The notes under the pieces: generated by a model
Database searches by the model: none
Told to the model about the DNA's origin: nothing
What the model saw: only the letters and a program-made list of their open reading frames with translations
In this document: positions 44,777 to 52,806 of the stretch, one piece after another
Position numbering within the stretch: the first letter of the stretch is position 1
Layout of the letters: each line of letters opens with the position of its first letter
Position numbers and translations under genes: made by a program
Origin: Alcanivorax sp. REN37
GTDB taxonomy: Bacteria; Pseudomonadota; Gammaproteobacteria; Pseudomonadales; Alcanivoracaceae
NCBI RefSeq assembly: GCF_041102775.1
Contig: NZ_JBGCUO010000001.1
Location: forward strand, 310,001-374,000
Length of the DNA stretch: 64,000 nucleotides
Direction: 5' to 3'

Positions 44777-45745
44777 ATGGTCACCATTGGACAGGGATGG
44801 ATGTGGGGTGTCTTTGCCCTGATTGTGATCGCCATGCTGGCGGTGGACTTATGGCTCGGCGGTGGCCGGCGACACAAGGTGTCGGTGAAGGAAGCCGGGC
44901 TTTGGTCGCTGGCGTGGGTGACGGTGGCGCTGCTGTTTTGCGCCGGGCTGTGGTGGTATCTCGACGGCAGCGTTGGGCGGGAACTGGCCAATGAATACAG
45001 CCTGCAATTTCTTGCCGGCTACCTGCTGGAAAAATCGCTGGCGGTGGACAACGTCTTTGTCTGGATGCTGATTTTCGGTTTCTTTGCAGTGCCTGTGGAG
45101 TTACAGCGGCGGGTGCTGCTGTACGGCATTCTTGGCGCGGTGATCCTGCGCACCATCATGATCTTTGCCGGCAGCTGGCTGATCAGCCAGTTTGGCTGGG
45201 TGCTGTATCTGTTCGGCGCCTTCCTGATCGTGGTGGGCATCAAGATGCTGCTGCCGGAGAAGGACACCGACCTTAATGACAGCCGATTGTTGAACTGGCT
45301 GCGTCGCCATCTGCGGCTCACTGATACGCTGGAAGGCGAACGCTTCTTGGTGATGCGCGACGGCATTCGCTATGCCACGCCACTGCTGCTAGCGCTGATC
45401 TTGGTGGAGTTGTCGGATGTGGTGTTCGCGCTCGACAGTATCCCGGCGGTGTTCGCCGTCACCACCGACCCGTTCTTGGTGCTGACCTCGAACCTGTTTG
45501 CCATCCTTGGCCTGCGTGCCATGTATTTCCTGCTGGCCGGCGTGGCGGATCGTTTTGTGCTGCTCAAATACGGTTTGGCAGCGATCATGGTCTTCATCGG
45601 CGGCAAGATGCTGGCGATGCACTGGTTCCATGTGCCGGTGCTGATTTCGCTGTCGGTGATCGCCAGCATTTTGGTGATCACCCTGCTCGGAAGCCTCTGG
45701 TTCAGTCGTCGACAACAGGCGCGTGCAGGCGGTCCATCAGCGTAA
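44777..45745 (+). CDS. alx: TerC/Alx-family membrane protein
   Basis: 322 residues with about eight or nine transmembrane helices. The TerC signatures are YLLEKSLAVDNVFVWMLIF (about 76-94) and LILVELSDVVFALDSIPAVFAVTTDPFLVLTSN (about 209-240); their membrane-embedded Asp and Glu residues form the putative metal path. Family members export Mn(II), help metal-loading of secreted enzymes or give tellurite tolerance. The upstream riboswitch argues for manganese homeostasis. GGAGGAG is 6 nt before the ATG. Its last 44 nt overlap the convergent DUF2868 gene. Confidence 0.92.
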   Translation: MVTIGQGWMWGVFALIVIAMLAVDLWLGGGRRHKVSVKEAGLWSLAWVTVALLFCAGLWWYLDGSVGRELANEYSLQFLAGYLLEKSLAVDNVFVWMLIFGFFAVPVELQRRVLLYGILGAVILRTIMIFAGSWLISQFGWVLYLFGAFLIVVGIKMLLPEKDTDLNDSRLLNWLRRHLRLTDTLEGERFLVMRDGIRYATPLLLALILVELSDVVFALDSIPAVFAVTTDPFLVLTSNLFAILGLRAMYFLLAGVADRFVLLKYGLAAIMVFIGGKMLAMHWFHVPVLISLSVIASILVITLLGSLWFSRRQQARAGGPSA

Positions 45746-47489
45746 TCAACTGCTCCGCAAGGCGCTGGCGGGTTTCATCGCCGGCGCCTTTGCGGTACAG
45801 CGAGAACAGTTTCTCCAATTGCCGTTCCTGGCGTCGGTTAAGGCCGCTGCGCCAGTCCGGAATGTCGCCGCTGGCGGGCGTGCTGCCAGGCACATTGCGC
45901 ACCAGCAGTTGCCAGGCTGACAGCTGCCGGCCCAGCAGCACCCAAGGCAGTTGGCGATGCTGGGCCGGGCCCACCCGTACGGTGCCGGCGTCGGCGGTGA
46001 CTGCCGCAATGCGGGTGGAGAAGTACACCGACGCCGCCGCGCCGATACCGAAGGTGGCGGCCAAGGCGCCCATGGTCACACCGCCAGTGGCCAAGTCGAG
46101 GCCGCCGCCAGCGGCGGTGCCGCCCAGGCCAGCCAACATCGCCAGCTGAGTCTTGCTCAGACCCCAGCGTTCCCAATGCTCCAATGCAAACAGCTGCTCG
46201 GAATCTGGCAGGTCCAGGGTGTCGCTGGCGGCCAGTGTTGGGCCGTCCTGCAGATAAATGATGGCAAGTGCTTCAAGGGCCTCGCGCTCGGCCTGCGTCA
46301 GCGCTTGCTGCCATTGATGGGTCAGTTGCTCACCCAGTTGCTGGGCATCTTGGTCCGCGCTGAGATCGGCGCTTTCGGTGTGGCGCAGCATGCGTTCGAC
46401 ACTGGCGCTGATGACGTCCGCTGCGGCCAACCGCGCGCTGTGGTGGTCGAACACGAAGTGCGACAGCGTGTGCCGGTACAGCGGCGCTTCCTGCAGCGTG
46501 AGGTGCTGCATGCGGCGCCAGCGGCGCGCACACCACAGCAACAGCAGCGCCCGCGGCAACACCGCGTACACCACCCACATCGCTACTAGGAATGGCCACC
46601 AGCGACCCAGCATCACCGGATCAGCCAGCGGCGGGGCGGCATTGCGCAGCCGGTAATAGTGCGACGCCTCCACCAGTTCCAATGACGGCACTGCGGCGCT
46701 GAGCCAGTGCCAAGGCCAGGCCAGCGCATGGAGGAAGTGGTGCATGCCGGTCGCTGAGATTTCCAGCGTGCTGTTCCAGCCAAAGGCGATGTCCTGTGCG
46801 CTCAGGTGCAGCAACAGTGACGCCAGCGCAGCGACGCTGAATGCCAGCGCAAACTGCTGCGCGAGCAGCATCAGCAGCGGCACATGCAGGGCATCAAGCA
46901 GGCCGTCACGGCGTGAGCCGGTGATCAGTTGGCGCATCGGGCCGCGCAGACAGCGCGCCGGCCACAAACGGGTGAAACCGCTTAGCAACGTCAGTTTCGG
47001 ACGGCGGCGGAACATCAGCAGCGCTGCTACCAGTGACAGCACCGTTTGCAGCAATGCCAGTCCGAGAATCCACAGCAGGTTGACGCGGGCGCTGCCGTCA
47101 TAGGCCACCAGGGCGGCCATCACCCCGAAGCCCATCAGGGCACCGACCAGCAATGTCACCGCGCCTAGCCAGCCGAGGCTGCTGGACAGCCGTGTGCCGG
47201 GCGAATGGCCATCGGGAAAGCGCGTACACAGCCAAGCATCAAGACGATCCATCGCCTTGCTCGGCATCGGGCCACGGCGCAAGAGGGCGTGGAAGGACTC
47301 CGCGGTGGGCTGCGGACGTGCTTCCCAGGCGGCATGGATATCCACCAACCGCTGCAGATCGGACACCGGTGCCAGTGGCTGCTCCGGGGCATCGCCCAGC
47401 GGGGTCGGCCACGCCGGCAGCGTGGCGGACGGATCAGGGTGACGGCGCAGTAGTAGCCGCGACAGGGTCCAGACTTTAGGGCGTCTCAT
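45702..47489 (-). CDS. DUF2868 membrane protein with DUF3482-like C-terminus
   Basis: 595 residues from ATG 47489 (GGGAG upstream). The N-terminal half has the DUF2868 layout: a soluble start, then transmembrane helices near 105-130, 138-160, 208-230 and a pair at 300-330. The last 170 residues contain TQLAMLAGLGGTAAGGGLDLATGGVTMGALAATFG, resembling the glycine-rich C-terminal part of DUF3482 GTPases. In Pseudomonas DUF2868 and the GTPase DUF3482 are separate neighbouring genes; here the GTPase domain is absent and no such gene follows. The function is unknown. The fusion reading is by eye. Confidence 0.65.
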   Translation of the reverse strand: MRRPKVWTLSRLLLRRHPDPSATLPAWPTPLGDAPEQPLAPVSDLQRLVDIHAAWEARPQPTAESFHALLRRGPMPSKAMDRLDAWLCTRFPDGHSPGTRLSSSLGWLGAVTLLVGALMGFGVMAALVAYDGSARVNLLWILGLALLQTVLSLVAALLMFRRRPKLTLLSGFTRLWPARCLRGPMRQLITGSRRDGLLDALHVPLLMLLAQQFALAFSVAALASLLLHLSAQDIAFGWNSTLEISATGMHHFLHALAWPWHWLSAAVPSLELVEASHYYRLRNAAPPLADPVMLGRWWPFLVAMWVVYAVLPRALLLLWCARRWRRMQHLTLQEAPLYRHTLSHFVFDHHSARLAAADVISASVERMLRHTESADLSADQDAQQLGEQLTHQWQQALTQAEREALEALAIIYLQDGPTLAASDTLDLPDSEQLFALEHWERWGLSKTQLAMLAGLGGTAAGGGLDLATGGVTMGALAATFGIGAAASVYFSTRIAAVTADAGTVRVGPAQHRQLPWVLLGRQLSAWQLLVRNVPGSTPASGDIPDWRSGLNRRQERQLEKLFSLYRKGAGDETRQRLAEQLITLMDRLHAPVVDD

Positions 47490-47604
47490 CGGGTCTCCCG
47501 TGGGTGCCTCCGGGCACCTGGCGAACAACAGACAGCCCGGAGTGTAACCCATGGTCGGGACACTCGAAGGCTTGCAGTGGCGGATCACCGCGGATCAAAC
47601 AAAT

Positions 47605-48381
47605 TTAGCAACTGCGACGCGGCAGCAGGATCACTTTTTCGGCATCGAAGCCGGAGGGTTCGCCGGGATAGCCGCGTTGGTTGGAAACCAAGCGCGCGCC
47701 ATTTACCGGCAGATCCAGCGACACATGGGTGTGGCCGAACAGCCACAGGTCGCAACCGGACAGCAGCGCGCTCAGGTCAGAAAAAAAGGCGCCGTCCAGC
47801 GGGCCAGGCGAGAAACGTGGATGGCCGCAGTCTGGCGTGGGGCCGTGGTGGGTGATCACGACCGTGGGGCCGTCGTGGGGCACGGCCAGCTCGGCCGCTA
47901 ACCAGTCGCGAGCGCGTTGGTGCAGCGCCAGCGCATCCTGTGGCGTGAACAGCCGCTCGCCGAACCGGATGATGTGGTGATCCGGCATCAGCTTGCTGGC
48001 GATGTCCATGGCGTCATGTCCGGCCGGGGTGGTGGCGTAATCCGTCCACAGCGTGCAGCCGAGGAAGCGCACGCCCTGATGCAGCCAGCGGTTTTCATCC
48101 AGCACCTTGACGTTGCTGCCGTCTGCCGCTGCGCGCATGGCGGCCAGCGTGGTGTGGTATTCCTGACCGTAATATTCGTGATTGCCGGGAATGTAGAGCA
48201 GCGGTTTGCCGAGGCGCTCGGCTTGAGTTACGGCCCAGTGCACCCCGTCGGCACCGCTGTCGATGTCGCCGGCGAGGATCACCACATCGGCGGCCACATC
48301 CGGCAGGTCGGTTTTCGGCCGCGGCGGGGCAGTGGGGGGAAACCGGTCGTGGTGCAGATCACTGAGCAGGTGCAGGCGCAT
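47605..48381 (-). CDS. Cytoplasmic metallophosphoesterase
   Basis: 258 residues from ATG 48381. The full set of calcineurin-like motifs is present: LLSDLHHDRFPP (DLH), LAGDIDSG, IPGNHEYYG, ITHHGPTP and FGHTHVSLD. There is no signal peptide. The architecture matches stand-alone metallophosphoesterases related to YkuE-free bacterial types; the substrate cannot be predicted. It lies 115 nt upstream of the DUF2868 gene on the same strand, so co-transcription is possible but not shown. Confidence 0.87.
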   Translation of the reverse strand: MRLHLLSDLHHDRFPPTAPPRPKTDLPDVAADVVILAGDIDSGADGVHWAVTQAERLGKPLLYIPGNHEYYGQEYHTTLAAMRAAADGSNVKVLDENRWLHQGVRFLGCTLWTDYATTPAGHDAMDIASKLMPDHHIIRFGERLFTPQDALALHQRARDWLAAELAVPHDGPTVVITHHGPTPDCGHPRFSPGPLDGAFFSDLSALLSGCDLWLFGHTHVSLDLPVNGARLVSNQRGYPGEPSGFDAEKVILLPRRSC

Positions 48382-48682
48382 TATTGTTCTCGGACAGTCA
48401 GGGACGGCAGATAGGGTGTCCCATCTGCCGTTCCAAAGCCATCCGCGCTGCCGGTGTATTAGCTGCGTAGCAGCGGCGGCACGTGATCGAGATTCCAGCG
48501 TAAGCGTGGCTGATGGCTGCGGTGACAGGTTGGCAAGCTGGCTGCCCGGTAAATAGGACTCCAAAGGGGCATTCGGCGATCACCCTTGCCAGCGCGCGGG
48601 CGGTGCGGGGCGCCAGCGTCACTGCCTGATGTCGGCTTTGGTGGCACGTTAGTGCATCTTTATTTGCTGCTCCGGAGAGCCT
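48382..48682. other. Intergenic region with hairpin
   Basis: 301 nt between divergent genes with no supported coding frame. A 9-bp inverted repeat ACGGCAGAT/ATCTGCCGT (48404-48412 with 48423-48431) lies 22 nt from the phosphoesterase start and could be an operator or leader hairpin. Promoters were not resolved. Confidence 0.45.
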
Positions 48683-50086
48683 GTGGAACGCTTGCACGTA
48701 TTTACCGATGACGCCTTGGGCCGCTCGGATGCCACTGATCTGGCCGAACGGCTGGCGCGCCGTGAAGTCAGCCAGGAAGAAGTCACCGAAGCCGCCATCG
48801 AGCGGCTCCAACGGGCGGCGCCGCTGCAGGCGATGGTGCTGGATACCTTTGATGCCGCGCGCCAGCGTGCCCGCTCCGGCAGCGCCAGCGGTGCGTTTGC
48901 CGGCGTGCCGACCTTGATCAAAGACAACATCGACGTGCAGGGGCTGCCGACCCGCCAAGGCAGTGCGGCGGTGGGCGCCAAGCCGCTCAAGCAGACCAGC
49001 GAATTGGCGCAGCAGTATCTGGCTCAGGGCTTCAACTTGCTTGGCAAAAGCACGTTGCCGGCATTCGGTTTCACCGCCACCACCGAAACCGCTCACCAAC
49101 CAGCGACCCGCAACCCTTGGTCGCTGGCCCATTCGTCCGGTGGTTCTTCTGGTGGCTCGGCGGCGCTGGTGGCCGCCGGTGCGGTGCCGATTGCTCACGC
49201 CAATGACGGCGGCGGTTCGATCCGCATTCCCGCGGCGTGCTGCGGGCTGGTTGGGTTGAAAAGCACCCGCGGCAGACTGGTAGTGCAAGAAGCTGCCCGC
49301 GCACTGCCGATCAACATTGTTTCAGACGGTGTGGTGACCCGCAGCGTGCGCGATACCGCGCGTTTCTTCGCAGCCGCCGAACTTCACTACCGCAACCCCG
49401 CGTTGCCGCCGATCGGTAACGTGACTGGCCCCGGGCAGCGCCGTTTGCGTATTGGCGTGATGACGGACTCGTTGATCAAGCCCACCACTTGCCCAGACAC
49501 TCTGCGCGCACTGGAGCAAACCAGCGTGTTGCTGGCGGATCTGGGACATCAAGTGGAGCCGGCGCGCATCGCACTACCGGGCCGCTTCGTCGATGATTTC
49601 CTGCTGTATTGGGGCATGCTCGCGTTCAGCATTCAGACACTCGGGCCGCTGCTGATGCGACAGGGGTTCGAGCGCCGCCAACTGGATCTGCTGACTAAAG
49701 GGCTGTCACGCCACTTCGGCCGCAATTTCTGGAAAGCGCCGGGTATGCTGCGGCAGTTGAAGAAAAGCAGCGACCAATACGCGCAGAGCTTGGCCGACTA
49801 CGACGTGGTGCTGACCCCGGTACTGGCCCACACCACGGTGGAAATCGGTTATCTCGCCGCCGATTTGCCGTTTGAAATCCAGATGGAGCGGTTGCTGGAA
49901 TACATCACCTTCACGCCTGCCAACAATGCTTCCGGCGCGCCGGCCATCGCGCTGCCGCTGGCTGAAACCAGCACTGGCTTGCCGCTGGGCCTGCAATTCT
50001 GCGGCCGCCATGGCGACGAAAGAACCTTGCTGGAGCTGGCATTCGAGCTGGAGGCGGCGCAGCCGTTCCGGTTGCTGGCAGATTGA
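48683..50086 (+). CDS. Amidase-signature hydrolase
   Basis: 467 residues from GTG 48683 (GGAGAG upstream). The Ser-cisSer-Lys triad of the amidase signature family is complete: K80 in VPTLIKDNID, cis-Ser S155 in HSSGGSSGGSAAL, and nucleophile S179 in NDGGGSIRIPAACCGL. The family hydrolyses carboxamides. This branch resembles 6-aminohexanoate-cyclic-dimer hydrolase and enantioselective amidases more than GatA, and no gatB or gatC lies nearby, so a catabolic role is more likely than tRNA transamidation. It is the last core-type gene before the island. Confidence 0.88.
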   Translation: MERLHVFTDDALGRSDATDLAERLARREVSQEEVTEAAIERLQRAAPLQAMVLDTFDAARQRARSGSASGAFAGVPTLIKDNIDVQGLPTRQGSAAVGAKPLKQTSELAQQYLAQGFNLLGKSTLPAFGFTATTETAHQPATRNPWSLAHSSGGSSGGSAALVAAGAVPIAHANDGGGSIRIPAACCGLVGLKSTRGRLVVQEAARALPINIVSDGVVTRSVRDTARFFAAAELHYRNPALPPIGNVTGPGQRRLRIGVMTDSLIKPTTCPDTLRALEQTSVLLADLGHQVEPARIALPGRFVDDFLLYWGMLAFSIQTLGPLLMRQGFERRQLDLLTKGLSRHFGRNFWKAPGMLRQLKKSSDQYAQSLADYDVVLTPVLAHTTVEIGYLAADLPFEIQMERLLEYITFTPANNASGAPAIALPLAETSTGLPLGLQFCGRHGDERTLLELAFELEAAQPFRLLAD

Positions 50087-50107
50087 GTTCGGTCTAGAGC
50101 AGGCATG

Positions 50108-50147
50108 AAAAAGCCCGGGTGCGGTGAAGCGCTCGGGCTTTTTGTTT
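50108..50147 (+). terminator. Amidase terminator
   Basis: 10-bp stem AAAAAGCCCG/CGGGCTTTTT (50108-50117 with 50134-50143). It overlaps the edge of the putative attachment relic. Confidence 0.88.
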
Positions 50148-50180
50148 GGTGGCGGAACACGGAACTGAACCCGCGTCCGC
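50147..50180 (-). other. tmRNA 3'-end-like relic, candidate att site
   Basis: The minus strand reads GCGGACGCGGGTTC, then a diverged stretch, then CCACCA. The first 14 nt match what I recall of the T-arm region of gammaproteobacterial ssrA 3' ends, but the T-loop has an extra base and the acceptor part does not pair with any 5' half nearby. It lies where core genes give way to the defence island, as expected for an island attachment site or displaced copy. A degenerate tRNA end is the alternative. Confidence 0.4.
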
Positions 50181-50344
50181 TTTATGAACCAGATAGTAAC
50201 ACCTCGGCCTTAAGGCCGTGAATTCGATGATCTGGCCGAAAACCGTGTTGGCTTTCGGCGAATCCCCCTTTTATGTGCGTGATCCGGGCTCCCAAGACCT
50301 CGGAGGCTCCTCTGCGACCATTGACCGGGTACGTCTGCTGCAAA

Positions 50345-50382
50345 TTGCAGTTTGTCAGATACTGATTTATATTTCTGACAAA
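50345..50382 (+). promoter_or_regulatory. AbiE promoter with operator repeat
   Basis: TTGCAG (50345-50350), a 17-nt spacer, then TATATT (50368-50373). A perfect 9-bp inverted repeat TTTGTCAGA/TCTGACAAA (50351-50359 and 50374-50382) flanks the -10 and touches the Shine-Dalgarno. AbiEi antitoxins repress their own promoter through such repeats. Confidence 0.75.
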
Positions 50383-50394
50383 GGAGCCATGACC

Positions 50395-50991
50395 ATGAGC
50401 CATCTTGCCGAGAACATCTTGTCTGCCGCCCGGGCCATGCCCGAGGGTGGTCTGTTGTCGCCCAAGGAGTTCCTGCATCTGGGATCGCGGGCAGCCATCG
50501 ACAAAACCTTGTCCCGGCTGGCTCAGGAAGGGAAGCTGCTGCGCGTGAGTCGCGGTGCCTATGTCGCACCCCATGAGGGCCGGTTTGGCTCCCGCCCACC
50601 GTCCACAGAATCCGTGGTGCAGGCCATCGAGGCCAGCTGCGGTGAAACGGTGGTGGCCAACGGCGCGGCCGAAGCCAATGCGCTGGGCCTGACCACGCAG
50701 GTGCCGACCCGCGAGGTTTTTCTCACCTCCGGCGCATCCCGTACCCTGCATCTTGGCAGCCGGTGTGTGGAGCTCAAGCACGGCAATCGCTGGCAACTGC
50801 TGCTGGGCAAGCGCCCCGCAGGCAAGGTGATCCGTGCGCTGTCATGGCTGGGGCCGGAGGGCGCACCGGAGGCGCTGAAGCAACTGCGCGCCAAATTGCC
50901 CGAGTCCGAGTGGGAGGCCGTGCGTGGCGCGCGGGCCGCACTGCCGAGCTGGATGGCCAAAGTGGTCAGCGAGGCAATGGCATATGGCTGA
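50395..50991 (+). CDS. AbiEi-type antitoxin/transcriptional regulator (DUF6088-like)
   Basis: 198 residues starting MSHLAENILSAARAMPEGGL. ATG 50395 is preferred over 50389 because AAGGAG then has 8-nt spacing. The N-terminal winged helix (SPKEFLHLGSRAAIDKTLSRLAQEGKLLRVSRGAY, about 22-58) would bind the operator just upstream. The C-terminal half has the antitoxin-family strands (TVVANGAAEANALGL, REVFLTSGASRTLHLG). It represses the operon and counteracts the AbiEii toxin, whose gene overlaps it by 8 nt. This is a type IV, phage-responsive pair. Confidence 0.83.
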   Translation: MSHLAENILSAARAMPEGGLLSPKEFLHLGSRAAIDKTLSRLAQEGKLLRVSRGAYVAPHEGRFGSRPPSTESVVQAIEASCGETVVANGAAEANALGLTTQVPTREVFLTSGASRTLHLGSRCVELKHGNRWQLLLGKRPAGKVIRALSWLGPEGAPEALKQLRAKLPESEWEAVRGARAALPSWMAKVVSEAMAYG

Positions 50992-52072
50992 GTCTTGGTT
51001 TTCGCTCAGCCGGGAAGATCAGGTTGAAGCTCTGGAGTTTGCTGCGGCTCGCACCGGGCGGCCTGCGCACCTGCTCGAAAAAGACATCTGGGTGGTCTGG
51101 GTGCTGTCCGCCATTTACGAATCCGACCTGGCCAGCAAGCTCACCTTCAAAGGCGGCACCTCGTTGTCCAAGGTGTATCGCATCATCGACCGGTTTTCCG
51201 AGGACGTGGATCTCACCTACGACATCCGCGAACTGGCCACCGACCTCTTGAAGGAAGGCAACCCCATTCCCGATTCCGCCAGCCAGGAAAAAAAGATTAG
51301 CAGCGCGGTACGCCACCGCCTGCCCGACTGGATCGAGACGACGGTCAAACCTGTCATTGCTGCGGCGCTGGTGAAAGATGGATTGGACGCGAGCCTGACG
51401 TTGGCTGGCAAAGATAAGGACAAGCTGATCCTGTCGTATCCGGCGGTCAAAACTGGAACCGGATATTCAGCGCCCACGATCCTGCTGGAGTTTGGTGCCC
51501 GCGCCACGGGAGAGCCGCACCATGTTCAGCCAGTGGCATGCGACATCGCACCGGAAATCGAAGGGGTCACTTTCCCAGTCGCCCAGCCCCTGGTGATGGC
51601 GGCAGAGCGCACCTTCTGGGAAAAAGCCACCGCTGCCCATGTGTATTGCTTGCAGGGGCGGCTGCGCGGCGAGCGTTATTCGCGTCACTGGTACGACTTG
51701 GCCGCCATCGCAAAAACACCTCACTGTGCAGCGGCCTGCGCCGATCAAGCTCTGGCCCAAGCCGTTGCAGAACACAAATCGGTGTTCTTCGTCGAGAAAG
51801 ATGCTGCTGGTGCCAAGATCGATTACTTCGCCGCCATCAGTGGTCAACTGCAACTGATCCCGGCAGGTGAATCGTTGGCGGCGCTCGAAAAGGACTATGC
51901 CGCAATGCTGGAGGATGGTCTGCTGGCGCTGAATCAGCCGAGCTTTGCCGGCATCATCGAGCAGTGCCGCATCATTCAGGACGAGGCCAATCGGCAGGCC
52001 ATGCTGGGTGAGCGCCGCAAGGCACTGGACGAGTTGGCCGCACAGGCACAAAAACTCGACATGGGTTACTGA
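50984..52072 (+). CDS. AbiEii nucleotidyltransferase toxin
   Basis: 362 residues from ATG 50984. The polymerase-beta-type nucleotidyltransferase core is TFKGGTSLSKVYRIIDRFSEDVDLTYD (about 50-76): GGTSLSK for nucleotide binding and D-V-D-L for metals. Later conserved parts (FWEKATAAHVYC, RHWYDLAAIAK) match the AbiEii/AbiGii family. Related toxins add nucleotides to tRNA acceptor ends and stall translation during phage attack. Its start lies inside the antitoxin gene, giving coupled translation. Confidence 0.9.
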   Translation: MAESWFSLSREDQVEALEFAAARTGRPAHLLEKDIWVVWVLSAIYESDLASKLTFKGGTSLSKVYRIIDRFSEDVDLTYDIRELATDLLKEGNPIPDSASQEKKISSAVRHRLPDWIETTVKPVIAAALVKDGLDASLTLAGKDKDKLILSYPAVKTGTGYSAPTILLEFGARATGEPHHVQPVACDIAPEIEGVTFPVAQPLVMAAERTFWEKATAAHVYCLQGRLRGERYSRHWYDLAAIAKTPHCAAACADQALAQAVAEHKSVFFVEKDAAGAKIDYFAAISGQLQLIPAGESLAALEKDYAAMLEDGLLALNQPSFAGIIEQCRIIQDEANRQAMLGERRKALDELAAQAQKLDMGY

Positions 52073-52165
52073 CACCCTCCCCACCGCGCGGCATCAACCA
52101 TCAGGCATTTCCGGATCATTGCCCGGTGCTGAGCTTCCCGGATTACCGCTGACGATCAGCCGTTC

Positions 52166-52185
52166 CCATATGAATTTTCATATGG
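52166..52185 (+). promoter_or_regulatory. Palindrome overlapping a ribosome-binding site
   Basis: CCATATGAA-TT-TTCATATGG, a perfect 9-bp inverted repeat with a 2-nt centre. Its right arm contains the first two bases of the GGAG (52184-52187) that serves ATG 52195. It can act as a protein operator or as an RNA hairpin hiding the Shine-Dalgarno. Confidence 0.6.
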
Positions 52186-52194
52186 AGAACTTTG

Positions 52195-52668
52195 ATGTCC
52201 AGCACTCTCTGCGCCTGCTGTGGCCAACCATTCGAGCCGCGCCCACAAGTTCCTGGCCAAGCCTACTGCTCCTCGCCCGACTGCCAGCGCGCCCGCAAGC
52301 GCCAGTGGCAGCGGGCCAAGCTTCAGTCCGATTCCGACTACCGAATCAACCAGCGCGCAGCCCAGCAGGCATGGTCGCAGCGCAATCCTGACTACTGGCG
52401 CAACTACCGTAACGCCCGGCCAGAGTACGAACAGCACAACCGAGCACAACAGCGTCTGCGTGATGTCAGGGGACAGGACACTGGTCTTGCAAAGATGGAC
52501 GTGTGCGACCTGCCGACAGGCCTGTACCGCATCACACGACACCCAGCCTTTCCAACGGAAAACGGCACTTCATGGATCGTCGAGATCACACCGGCATGCC
52601 TGACGTGTCCGTGCAAGATGGACGTGTCAAGAGATGACTTGATCGACACCCCGGCGATTCGCCCTTAA
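52195..52668 (+). CDS. Zinc-ribbon protein of the recombinase module
   Basis: 157 residues. The N-terminus MSSTLCACCGQPFEPRPQ has a CxxC followed by CSSPDCQRARKRQWQR, making a four-Cys zinc site similar to CGNR/HNH-less ribbons found beside mobile-element genes. A basic, Gln/Arg-rich middle (about 33-90) suggests nucleic-acid binding. A second Cys group (LTCPCKMDV) is near the end. GGAG lies 7 nt before ATG. It precedes the serine recombinase by 138 nt on the same strand and probably belongs to the same element. The exact role is unknown. Confidence 0.7.
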   Translation: MSSTLCACCGQPFEPRPQVPGQAYCSSPDCQRARKRQWQRAKLQSDSDYRINQRAAQQAWSQRNPDYWRNYRNARPEYEQHNRAQQRLRDVRGQDTGLAKMDVCDLPTGLYRITRHPAFPTENGTSWIVEITPACLTCPCKMDVSRDDLIDTPAIRP

Positions 52669-52806
52669 CTTCTTTCTCCAAATGGGCTCTCGATCATCCT
52701 GAATGGCAACAGTTTCAACCCTGTGCATCTCGACCGGCACCGCGCTGGTCGTGGCCGTGCCAGCAAGGTGAAAAGCAGACCCGAGAGCAGGCGCACATAA
52801 CAATGA

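Noticed and set aside
48398-49288. 296-codon open frame on the minus strand
   Set aside because: Mostly antisense to the amidase signature region. Its 5' part in the intergenic gap does not show a separate start signal.
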